DNA from: Lachnospiraceae bacterium
GTDB taxonomy: Bacteria; Bacillota; Clostridia; Lachnospirales; Lachnospiraceae
DNA length: 46,852 bases
Direction of reading: 5' to 3'
NCBI GenBank assembly: GCA_021200475.1
Contig: JAJQGP010000137.1
Span: forward strand, 1 to 46,852
Program-made: the position numbers and the translations under genes
Notes under the pieces: model-generated
What the model saw: the letters and a program-made list of their open reading frames with translations, nothing else
Databases searched by the model: none
What the model was told of the DNA's origin: nothing
Shown here: positions 16,256-24,201 of the stretch, piece after piece
Layout of the letters: the number at the start of each line of letters is the position of its first letter
Numbering within the stretch: position 1 is the first letter of the stretch

Positions 16256-17404
16256 ATGGAGCAAAATGATAAAAATGATAAGAAAAGAAACTTAATTAAA
16301 ACGATATGCTTTGTTGGTATTCAAGTAGTGCTGATCCTTGTATTTGTTGTTTTTTCGCTTTCAGCTGGCTGGAAAATTGCAAAAAAAAGTAAAGTGACAG
16401 GAGCTTCCTTTGTTGGTGTGTCTGCTAATGTAATAGAATTTTTGTTCCCTTCTAACATAGAGAACGGGGAGCAGTCAAATGATCAGATATTGGAAGAAGT
16501 GGATAATGGCGTTACTGATTCTATGACAGAAACGGAAAAAGACGTAAAAGAAGAAACAGAAAAAGAAACGGAAAAAGCAATAAAAGGAGAAACAGAAAAA
16601 GAAACGGAGAAGGAAACAGTAAAAGAAACAGAAATAAAAAAGGAAACGGAAGAACAAACTGAGAGACAGACAGACAGCAAATCAGTGGAACAAAAAATAG
16701 AGGAAAAAGATGAGATAGATGAGACGGCAGGAACGCAGGCGTTCACAGAAGCTTTATTAGAGAACGATGAGGAAGTGGTGCCAGAGACAGAAGCAGAATT
16801 AATGTATGTGGATGAGGAAGAGACAGAAAACAAGACAGAGTGCGAAACTGAGATACTTCTTCCGGATTACCAATTTCTTGCTGAGCGTGTGAAATATACG
16901 GGCACGAATAGTATTTATTTCCAGTATGAGGTAGACAATACTGCGTCTGAATATATTGAGCGTATGGAAAACTGGTTTACCAGTATTGAAACAGATGAAA
17001 AGAATAAAAGGACTGCTGCGGATTCAGATTGGACGTACTCGGATATTATTAAGAATATAGAAAAATATGAAGAACAGTTAATAGCAATCAAAAAGGTTGA
17101 CGTTACAAAAGTTGAGTATGTTTCAATAAAAGATGAAGCAACTAATGTTTTATATCGGGCTACCTTGTTGGAAGGGCATGATTCTGATGATGAGGAAGCA
17201 CGTTATGTTATATATATAGACCAGAAAATATCGGATATTTCAGAGGGGGACTGCATAAACATATATGCGCTTCCGATTGGAGCGGGATCAGTAGGAGAAG
17301 AAGATAATAGACAAGAGGCGCTTGTTGTGCTGTGTTGTTATGTGAAAAAGACATCGAACATTGTAGGAAACATCACAGGAAAAATTACGGATATTTTTTC
17401 ATGA
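16256..17404 (+). CDS. Membrane-anchored protein with Glu/Lys/Thr repeat stalk and OB-like Cys-Cys domain (island protein 5)
   Basis: This 382-residue protein has a short basic end, one membrane helix (about 16-38), a long low-complexity acidic stretch (about 80-200) built largely from short ETEKE and KETEK units, and the shared C-terminal domain (about 205-365). Shared landmarks are RVKYTGTNSIYFQY, ENWFTS, YSDIIKNIEKY, YVIYIDQKISDIS, IYALPIGAGS and LVVLCCYVKK. The stretch probably acts as an extended spacer that lifts the domain off the membrane. Repeat DNA such as GAAACAGAAAAAGAAACGGA could expand or contract by slippage. Function unknown. Confidence 0.78.
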   Translation: MEQNDKNDKKRNLIKTICFVGIQVVLILVFVVFSLSAGWKIAKKSKVTGASFVGVSANVIEFLFPSNIENGEQSNDQILEEVDNGVTDSMTETEKDVKEETEKETEKAIKGETEKETEKETVKETEIKKETEEQTERQTDSKSVEQKIEEKDEIDETAGTQAFTEALLENDEEVVPETEAELMYVDEEETENKTECETEILLPDYQFLAERVKYTGTNSIYFQYEVDNTASEYIERMENWFTSIETDEKNKRTAADSDWTYSDIIKNIEKYEEQLIAIKKVDVTKVEYVSIKDEATNVLYRATLLEGHDSDDEEARYVIYIDQKISDISEGDCINIYALPIGAGSVGEEDNRQEALVVLCCYVKKTSNIVGNITGKITDIFS

Positions 17405-17506
17405 TGGTAACGAATGTTCCTGACAAATATTATTGATTTAATGAATGTGTTTTTGATGTCATGATGGCAATCAAAATAATTTTAAATTTCAAGGAGGAAG
17501 AATTTT

Positions 17507-18244
17507 ATGAAAAAAGGTTGGATAATTGGTTTGATTGGCGTTACGATGGTATCGAGCATGCAGATTTCAGCATCTGCGTCTTCCGGAGATGTTATGTCGT
17601 ATGAGGAGTATATTGCTGCTGATATTGATACGTTGGTAACGGTAGAAACTTATGTACAGGCGAAGCAGTCGTGGTGGGAGGATACGGCAACGCTTTATAC
17701 GCAGGATGAGGATGGAGCATATTTTGTATATAATATGGCATGCTCCGAAGAGGAGTATGAACGGTTGGATGCAGGGACAAAAATCAGGGTTACTGGGTAT
17801 AAAAGTGAATGGAGCGGAGAAGTAGAAATTATTGATGCAACTTTTGAATTTGTGGAAGATGGCTGGTCTTACCTCGCGAATCCTTTGGATGTGACAGACC
17901 TTTTAGGAACGGATGAATTGATTAACCACCAGAATGAATTTGTATTGTTTACGGGAATGACAGTTGAGCCGTCTGAGGACGCCAACGGAAATGAAGCAGC
18001 CTTTTTGTATGCATGGGATGGCTCTGGTGAGGATGGAGATGATTTGTATTTTAATGTTTCTTATGATGGAGAAATGTATACTTTTACAGTAGAATCATAT
18101 CTCTGTGACAATACGACGGATGTGTATAATGCGGTTACACAAATGGAAGTTGGTGATGTGATCAATGCAGAAGGTTTTTTGTATTGGTACGAAGGGGTTA
18201 ATCCACACATTACATCTGTTGGTTTTGTTGAAGTTATGGAATAA
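17507..18244 (+). CDS. Secreted protein with two OB-like repeats (island protein 6)
   Basis: This 245-residue protein has a signal peptide (MKKGWIIGLIGVTMVSS, cleavage near residues 22-24) and no lipobox, so it is probably released. The mature part is acidic. Residues about 32-118 (YEEYIAADIDTLVTVETYVQ, then GTKIRVTGYKSEW) read like an OB-type strand series, and residues about 125-240 read like a second (LINHQNEFVLFTGMTV, then VGDVINAEGF). It lacks the Cys-Cys ending of its neighbours. AAGGAGGAA precedes the ATG at 17507. A clear terminator follows, ending the island. Function unknown. Confidence 0.75.
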   Translation: MKKGWIIGLIGVTMVSSMQISASASSGDVMSYEEYIAADIDTLVTVETYVQAKQSWWEDTATLYTQDEDGAYFVYNMACSEEEYERLDAGTKIRVTGYKSEWSGEVEIIDATFEFVEDGWSYLANPLDVTDLLGTDELINHQNEFVLFTGMTVEPSEDANGNEAAFLYAWDGSGEDGDDLYFNVSYDGEMYTFTVESYLCDNTTDVYNAVTQMEVGDVINAEGFLYWYEGVNPHITSVGFVEVME

Positions 18245-18267
18245 TAAATAAGGGAATAAAACAGTTT

Positions 18268-18307
18268 GGGGAAATCAAATTCATATGTATGAAGAGATTT
18301 CCCCTTT
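18268..18307 (+). terminator. Intrinsic terminator ending the AT-rich island
   Basis: GGGGAAATC (18268-18276) pairs perfectly with GATTTCCCC (18296-18304), followed by TTT. It starts 24 bases after the last island gene. Confidence 0.75.
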
Positions 18308-18350
18308 CTGCTGATCTGAGGCGGAATATGCAGATAGGGGAGGTTCCGGA

Positions 18351-19780
18351 ATGCTTCTGTTTTCAACATTGTTACCCATCCATCCGTCCATGACGCCGGA
18401 CGATTTTATTCAGCTGGTTCTGGAATGGAACCGGACAAGCTCTTATGAGTGTAACGTGATTCAGGGAATTGAATGGCATAGGGAGCATACCGTCCGCTAT
18501 GGAAATGACACGCTCTGGCTTGCGTTTGAAGAGTACCAGAGCAGGGAAATTCTTGCGGTGCGCTATGAAAAAGTTGCGTCGGATGGCGTGGTCTGGGATA
18601 CGGATTATGTCATGAATTTTGAAGAGCGGAAAATGGCAGTCCGGCTGGAGCGGAGCTATCTGGAGGAGGCGCTGTCTGTAGATTCCGCATTTTCGACGCC
18701 GCATTTTATTACGCTGCTGATTCAAAAGGGCTACCTGGAGCCGGATGGGAATCTGCCTGTGCTGCGTACACCGATGGTTGTGGAGGAGGACAGGCTGGAA
18801 TTGCTGGCGGATGTGATCAATGGGCATAGCCGCTATCGCCTGCCGGTTGTCTATATTTCGCGTACGTATTATAATGCTTTGCCGGTGGATGTCCAACGGG
18901 TGTCCGGACGGCTGAAGGGTGTGGCACATGTTCTGGTGCAGGGTGACGGCAGCCTCAATCCGAAGCTGGCGGCAGCCTGTGAGGAGAAAAATGAGCGCTA
19001 TGGGCGATTGGGATTTATTATCCGAGCCGTGCGGTGGAACATAAACGTTTCCTGTACCGCATGTACGAGGGCAGTTCGGATGATTTGATGGAAAAGGTGA
19101 TACGTGATGTCATCGAATACTGCAATGCGCAAATGGTGGACCCGCTGTATACCTGGCAGGGCGTCAGCAATGCGCTGCTGCGGGAAAATCTGGAAAAACA
19201 GCAAAAGGAACGGGTGACGGCGGAGCTTGCCCGTGAACAGACCCAAAATGAGACGGATGCGCTGATTGAGTCCGTGGATGAGGATTTGAACAGAATGAAA
19301 CGGCAGGTGGAGGAGCTGACGAGGGCCAATGAGGCTCTTCTCTGCGAAAATCAGGGGCTGCGGGCAAAGCTGCGGGCGAAGGACGAGGTGCCGATACTTT
19401 ATCTGGGAGAGGAAGAGGAATTGTTTCAGGGCGAGATCCGGGAGATGATTCTGGATGCTCTGAGTGAAAGCCTGGAACATACGGCGGGGAAGACGCGCAG
19501 GGCGGATGTCCTGAATGATATTTTGCAAAGCAATCGTTATGAGAAGATCCATGAGCAGCGGGAAAAGACGATTAAAAATCTGTTCCGGGATTATAAGACG
19601 ATGTCCGGAACGCTGCGGCAGGAACTCCAGAAGTTTGGATTTACGATTACGGAGGATGGAAAGCATTATCGATTGACATATTATGGAGATGAGCGTTATC
19701 ATACGACTGTATCAAAGACGGCGAGCGACAGGCGCAGCGGGATGAATACCGCTGCGGATATTGTGAGGGAGATGCTGTGA
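18351..19780 (+). pseudogene. Uncharacterised coiled-coil protein, frameshifted at a GGG run
   Basis: Two frames join into a protein of about 476 residues. The first runs to CEEKNERYG; the second resumes as AIGIYYPSRAVEHKRF. One extra G at 19002-19004 (GGG to GGGG) makes the frame continuous. The N-terminal part (1-215) is globular and unrecognised. Residues about 275-345 form a Glu/Gln-rich coiled coil. The C-terminus (KHYRLTYYGDERYH, then TASDRRSGMNTA) may be a small nucleic-acid-binding module slightly like HicA, which is a guess. The ATG at 18351 follows GGGGAGG. Its last four bases overlap the YitT-family gene. Sequencing error or a real break are both possible. Confidence 0.7.
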
Positions 19781-20638
19781 AATTTGACGTGAAAAAAGAC
19801 GTGAAGCGAACGATCGTCATCTGTTTTGCGGCGCTGATTATGGCGGCAAATATCAAGACATTTGTCAGAACCGGCGGGCTTTATCCGGGCGGTGCGACGG
19901 GACTGACGATTCTGATTCAGAGGGTGGCGCTATTGTATTTTGAGGTGGAGGTGCCGTATACGCTGGTGAACCTGTTGCTGAATGCGATTCCTGTGTATAT
20001 CGGTTTCCACTTTATCGGAAAGAAGTTTACGCTTTTTTCCTGCCTGATGATTGTGTTGACGAGTACGCTGACGGATCTGCTTCCGGGGATTGTGATTACT
20101 TATGATACTCTGCTGATCAGTATTTTTGGCGGCCTGATCAATGGATTTGCCATGAGTCTCTGTCTTCGCATGGGAGCCACGACGGGAGGGACGGATTTTA
20201 TCTCGATTTTTCTTTCAGACAGGAGAGGAATGGATTCGTTTAATCTGATCCTGGGGTTTAATGCGGTGATTCTGGCAGTGGCCGGGGTGCTATTTGGCTG
20301 GGATAAGGCTTTGTACTCGATTATTTTTCAGTTTACTTCGACGCAGACGCTTCATATGCTGTACAGGAAGTACCAGCAGCAGACGCTGTTTATCGTGACG
20401 AATACGCCAGTTGAAGTCTGTGAGGCAATTAATGAGGTCAGCAATCATGGGGCAACGATTCTGGATGGACTTGGCGCACACGATCGGCAGGGAGCGCAAT
20501 GTGGTGTATTCTGTGGTGTCGGGTGAAGACAGCAAGCGGGTGATCGCGGCAGTAAAAAAGACGGATCCGGGTGCGTTTGTGAACGCGATCCGGACGGAGC
20601 AGCTGTATGGAAGGTTTTATCAGAGACCGGAGGAATAG
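19777..20638 (+). pseudogene. YitT-family (DUF161-DUF2179) membrane protein, frameshifted
   Basis: The first frame gives a membrane domain with about five helices and the family segments GGLYPGGATGLTILIQR and GATTGGTDFIS. The second gives the C-terminal DUF2179 domain (GRERNVVYSVVSGEDSKRVI through RFYQRPEE). The break is at GATCGGC (20482-20488): removing one C gives GAHDGRERNVVYSV, a normal family sequence of 286 residues in total. This indel is not at a homopolymer. A GTG start overlaps the previous stop as GTGA. YitT proteins are conserved in Firmicutes but poorly understood. Confidence 0.85.
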
Positions 20639-20699
20639 AAGTCTTGAGAATTTTGCCTGAATTTTTTTGAGAAAAAAAGAAATTGTCGAAATTATTTGA

Positions 20700-20728
20700 T
20701 TGACTTTTGAAATTTTCTATGCTAGCAT
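20700..20728 (+). promoter_or_regulatory. Sigma-A promoter of the glycine cleavage operon
   Basis: TTGACT (20700-20705), a 17-base spacer and TAGCAT (20723-20728) lie about 100 bases before the glycine riboswitch. Spacing is ideal; the -10 box is imperfect. Confidence 0.65.
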
Positions 20729-20739
20729 ACGGGTAACTT

Positions 20740-20814
20740 GTAACGGATCAGAACAGCAGGAAGCCGAAGCGGGTCTTTTGGCCAGGTGATTTTCTTTCTA
20801 TTCTGAGCGGTTAC
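20740..20814 (+). repeat. Palindromic element between promoter and glycine riboswitch
   Basis: GTAACGGATCAGAA (20740-20753) and TTCTGAGCGGTTAC (20801-20814) pair with two mismatches around a 47-base interior. It lies inside the predicted transcript leader. Its GTAAC-GATCAG end resembles the palindrome at 11792 and the TCAGAACCGC arm of the in-frame repeat at 9180. Confidence 0.6.
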
Positions 20815-20828
20815 GTAATTTCATACAT

Positions 20829-20990
20829 CGGGTGATGAGACTGGGAGAGATACGATGTGGTGCGCCGAAGGGGCTGAAGAACTCTCAGGCAAAAGGACCA
20901 GTTTCTGACGATACTCTGGAAAGCGGCAGGTAATGCCGCGCCGAAGAAGCAACCGGATGGTTTCCGGGAATCTTTCAGGTAGCATGACAG
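20829..20990 (+). promoter_or_regulatory. Tandem glycine riboswitch
   Basis: The first aptamer carries the hallmark pieces GGGAGAG (20843-20849), GCGCCGAAGGGGC (20862-20874) and CTCTCAGGCAAAAGGACC (20882-20899). A second aptamer follows with GCCGCGCCGAAGAAGC (20935-20950) and TCTTTCAGG (20971-20979). A terminator follows at once and the glycine cleavage genes lie downstream. Glycine binding is expected to prevent termination and switch on glycine breakdown, as known for this class. Confidence 0.93.
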
Positions 20991-20991
20991 A

Positions 20992-21024
20992 GCGCGAGAC
21001 ATTTTATTTGTCTCGCGCTTTTTT
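20992..21024 (+). terminator. Riboswitch-controlled intrinsic terminator
   Basis: GCGCGAGAC (20992-21000) pairs with GTCTCGCGC (21010-21018) and is followed by TTTTTT. It directly follows the second glycine aptamer. Confidence 0.9.
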
Positions 21025-21151
21025 ACTGCAAAAGCGTCGCCAATATCCAGGCTCGCGGCACGATTGCATGCCTGAGAGCTTGAATATTAGTCAGCTTTTA
21101 CAAAGTGGTATGTGTACCTGAGATATCGGCCCGAAGAAAGGAAGGGAGTAT

Positions 21152-22288
21152 ATGGAAAAAACCACGCCACTTTATGAAACCCACAAAAATTCCGGCGGTC
21201 GGATGGTGCCATTTGCAGGGTATCTGATGCCGGTGCAGTATGAGACGGGGGTGATTGCGGAGCATATGGCCGTCCGCAAAGCCTGTGGACTCTTTGATGT
21301 GTCCCACATGGGGGAGATTACCTGTATCGGGCCGGATGCGCTGAAGCTTTTGAATCACCTGCTGACCAATGATTTTAGCAATATGTATGACGGGCAGGCC
21401 CGTTATAGCGTGATGTGCTATGAGGATGGCGGCTGTGTGGATGACCTGATCGTCTACAAGGTGCGCAAGGAACACTACTTCATTGTGGTGAATGCCGCGA
21501 ATAAGGACAAGGACTTTTCCTGGATGAAGGCGCACGAGGAAGGGGACGCGGTGTTTACCGATATTTCGGATACGGTCGCGCAGATCGCTGTGCAGGGGCC
21601 GAAGGCGAAGACGGTTCTGGGGCGGCTGCTGCCGGAAGAGCATTTTCCGGCACGGTATTACAGCGCGAATTTTGATGCTGTTATCGGTGATATGAAATGC
21701 GTTATTTCCAAAAGCGGCTACACCGGCTCGGATGGCTATGAGCTTTATCTGGCGGCGGAGGACGCGCAGGCCATGTGGGAGCTGTTGCTGGAGACCGGGA
21801 AAGAGGATGGGGTGATTCCCTGCGGGCTGGGAGCCCGGGATACGCTTCGTCTGGAGGCGGGGATGCCGCTGTACGGGCATGAGATGGACGAAACGATCTC
21901 GCCTCTGGAAGCGGGGCTGAATTTTGCGGTGAAGATGTCCAAGGAGGATTTCATCGGGAAAGCGGCGCTTGCCCAAAAAGAGCTTACCCGTACAAGAGTC
22001 GGCCTGAAGGTCACCGGACGCGGGATTGTGCGGGAGCATATGCCGGTTTATCAGGGGAAGGTACAGGTGGGAATCACGACCTCCGGCACACAGGCGCCAT
22101 ATCTTGGCTATCCGGTTGCCATGGCACTGGTGGATGTGGCGGCCTCCCATTCCGGTACAAAGCTGGCAGCGGATGTGCGCGGACGGAGCGTGGAGATGGA
22201 GGTTGTTCCGCTGCCGTTTTATTCGGAGACCAGAAAAAAGGCAGGAGTGTATGGAAAGATACGGAACAGTTACAAAATATTATTATGA
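21152..22288 (+). CDS. gcvT: Glycine cleavage system T protein (aminomethyltransferase)
   Basis: This 378-residue enzyme moves the aminomethyl carbon from lipoylated GcvH to tetrahydrofolate, releasing ammonia. Family marks include the N-terminal [30 protein letters not shown] (about residues 49-58), [10 protein letters not shown] (about 190-199), and [20 protein letters not shown] (about 229-248). Length is normal. GAAAGGAAGGGAG precedes the ATG. It is the first gene after the glycine riboswitch and ends next to the gcvH ribosome site. Confidence 0.97.
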   Translation: MEKTTPLYETHKNSGGRMVPFAGYLMPVQYETGVIAEHMAVRKACGLFDVSHMGEITCIGPDALKLLNHLLTNDFSNMYDGQARYSVMCYEDGGCVDDLIVYKVRKEHYFIVVNAANKDKDFSWMKAHEEGDAVFTDISDTVAQIAVQGPKAKTVLGRLLPEEHFPARYYSANFDAVIGDMKCVISKSGYTGSDGYELYLAAEDAQAMWELLLETGKEDGVIPCGLGARDTLRLEAGMPLYGHEMDETISPLEAGLNFAVKMSKEDFIGKAALAQKELTRTRVGLKVTGRGIVREHMPVYQGKVQVGITTSGTQAPYLGYPVAMALVDVAASHSGTKLAADVRGRSVEMEVVPLPFYSETRKKAGVYGKIRNSYKILL

Positions 22289-22302
22289 GGAGGACAATTA
22301 CT

Positions 22303-22680
22303 ATGAATTTTCCAAAGGAACTGCGTTATTCCAAATCGCACGAGTGGGTCAGCGTGGAGGATGGCATTGCTACAATTGGGCTGACGGATTATGCACAGCA
22401 TGAGCTGGGCGATCTGGTCTTTGTGAACCTTCCGGAGGAAGGCGACGAGCTGACGGCGGGGGAGCCACTTGGTGATGTGGAATCGGTAAAGGCTGTTTCG
22501 GATGTGTATTCTCCGGTGTCCGGGACAGTATGTGAGGTGAATGAGGAGCTGCTGGATCATCCGGAAGCGATCAATGAATCACCCTATGACGCCTGGCTTG
22601 TGAAGGCGGAAGCGATCACAGATGAGGAAGAATTGCTGGATGCCGCTGCTTATGAGGCATTTTGTGAGGAGGAGAGCTGA
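22303..22680 (+). CDS. gcvH: Glycine cleavage system H protein
   Basis: This 125-residue carrier bears the lipoyl arm that moves between the P, T and L proteins. The lipoyl lysine is K63 in [13 protein letters not shown]. The ATG at 22303 is chosen because AGGAGG precedes it; the in-frame ATG at 22285 lies inside that site and overlaps the gcvT stop. Length and motif are normal. The lipoate ligase gene downstream fits the need to modify it. Confidence 0.97.
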   Translation: MNFPKELRYSKSHEWVSVEDGIATIGLTDYAQHELGDLVFVNLPEEGDELTAGEPLGDVESVKAVSDVYSPVSGTVCEVNEELLDHPEAINESPYDAWLVKAEAITDEEELLDAAAYEAFCEEES

Positions 22681-22815
22681 ACTGGAGCTGCAGCTGCAGC
22701 CATGATTTCTTTACAGAACAGAAAGAAGAGAGTATGAGTGAATGCGGAAGGCGCAGTGCTGTGCAGACAAGCTGGAGACGAAGCGATCACTCAGCTTGAT
22801 GAGGAGGTGTCAGAA

Positions 22816-24201
22816 ATGGGGAGCTATATTCCCACTGCAAAATCAGAACGAATGGAAATGCTGGAAACGATGGGGATGCAGTCGTTTGATGATCTTTACG
22901 CGGATATCCCGGAAGAGCTGCGCTGCCGGGAAGGTCTGAAGCTTCCGGCGGGGCTTTCCGAGATGGAGGTTCTGCGGAAAATGACGGCAATTTCGGAGAA
23001 AAATACCCGGTATTCCCATATTTTCCGGGGTGCGGGGGCGTATTACCATTATATCCCGTCTATTGTAAAACAGGTGACGTCGAAAGAGGAATTTGTCACG
23101 GCCTACACGCCTTACCAGGCGGAGATCAGCCAGGGGATCCTGCAGTCGATTTTTGAATACCAGACGATGATCTGTGAACTGACCGGGATGGATGTGTCGA
23201 ATGCGTCTGTCTACGACGGCGCGACTGCGGCGGCGGAGGCGGTGGCCATGTGCCGGGATCGCAGGCGCGGAACGGTTGTGGTCAGCGGTTCCGTCGATCC
23301 GAAGATTCTTTCCGTTGTAAAAACCTATTGCTTTGGAAGCGGCGCGCCGCTGATTGTTTTGCCGGAAAAGGACGGAAAAACGGATTTGCGCGCGTGGGAG
23401 AAGATGGACAAAAAGGAAGTCGCCTGTCTGCTGATTCAGTCGCCGAATTATTTTGGATTGATCGAGGACGGGGAAGCGATTGCGGAGGCGGTACACGCCG
23501 CGGGTGCGAAGCTGATTGCAAGCTGCAATCCGATCTCCCTGGCGCTGCTGGAGACCCCGGGCGAATACGGCGCGGATATCGCCGTGGGTGAGGGACAGCC
23601 GCTTGGATTGCCGATGGGCTTTGGCGGGCCATATCTGGGCTTTATGGCATCCACGAAGGACCTGATGCGGAAGCTGCCGGGCAGGATTGTCGGCCAGACG
23701 ACGGACGCCGCAGGGAACCGTGCTTTTGTGCTGACCCTTCAGGCGCGGGAGCAGCATATCCGCCGTGAAAAGGCCAGCTCGAATATCTGCTCGAACGAGG
23801 CGCTCTGCGCGATGACAGCGTCGGTGTATCTGGCGGCAATGGGCAGCCGGGGACTGTCCAATGTTGCCGAATCCTGTATGGCAAACGCGCATGCGCTGCT
23901 TTCCGAGCTGGAAGAGATCGGCTTTGTGAGGAAGTATGAGGACGAATTTTTCCATGAAGTCGTGACGATCTGTCCCTGCGATGCGGAGGTACTTTCAAAA
24001 GAGCTGGCGAAACGCGGCTACCTCTCCGGACTGCCGCTTGGCGGGCGTGAAATGCTCTGGTGCGCGACGGAAATGAACTCTGCGGAGGAAATCCTCGCGT
24101 TAAGGGAAGAGATAAAGAGAATCCTTTCCTGCTGTGACTTATCGGAAAAAAATGAGAGAACCGGAGACTGTGCCAGTCGGGAAGGGGAGGTGATGGCATG
24201 A
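22816..24201 (+). CDS. gcvPA: Glycine dehydrogenase (decarboxylating) subunit 1, P protein N-terminal half
   Basis: This 461-residue protein is the first half of the split PLP-dependent glycine decarboxylase. Marks include YIPTAKSERMEMLETMG near the start, FRGAGAYYHYIPSIV, TPYQAEISQGILQSIFEYQTMICELTGMD and SNICSNEALCAM. The ATG at 22816 follows GAGGAGG; an upstream GTG at 22738 lacks such a site and adds unrelated residues. A short charged tail after about residue 440 extends it slightly. It overlaps gcvPB by four bases, suggesting coupled translation. Confidence 0.96.
   Translation: MGSYIPTAKSERMEMLETMGMQSFDDLYADIPEELRCREGLKLPAGLSEMEVLRKMTAISEKNTRYSHIFRGAGAYYHYIPSIVKQVTSKEEFVTAYTPYQAEISQGILQSIFEYQTMICELTGMDVSNASVYDGATAAAEAVAMCRDRRRGTVVVSGSVDPKILSVVKTYCFGSGAPLIVLPEKDGKTDLRAWEKMDKKEVACLLIQSPNYFGLIEDGEAIAEAVHAAGAKLIASCNPISLALLETPGEYGADIAVGEGQPLGLPMGFGGPYLGFMASTKDLMRKLPGRIVGQTTDAAGNRAFVLTLQAREQHIRREKASSNICSNEALCAMTASVYLAAMGSRGLSNVAESCMANAHALLSELEEIGFVRKYEDEFFHEVVTICPCDAEVLSKELAKRGYLSGLPLGGREMLWCATEMNSAEEILALREEIKRILSCCDLSEKNERTGDCASREGEVMA

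Noticed and set aside
16480-16660. Repetitive GAAACAGAAAAAG tract considered as a CRISPR or satellite array
   Set aside because: Units are short, irregular and encode a continuous Glu/Lys/Thr stalk; there are no spacers.
8346-20640. Accessory region considered as a prophage or integrative element
   Set aside because: No integrase, transposase, phage structural gene or attachment-site duplication could be found; only composition and palindromes suggest transfer.
22738-22815. Upstream extension of gcvPA from a GTG
   Set aside because: No ribosome site before it, whereas GAGGAGG stands just before the ATG at 22816, where family similarity begins.
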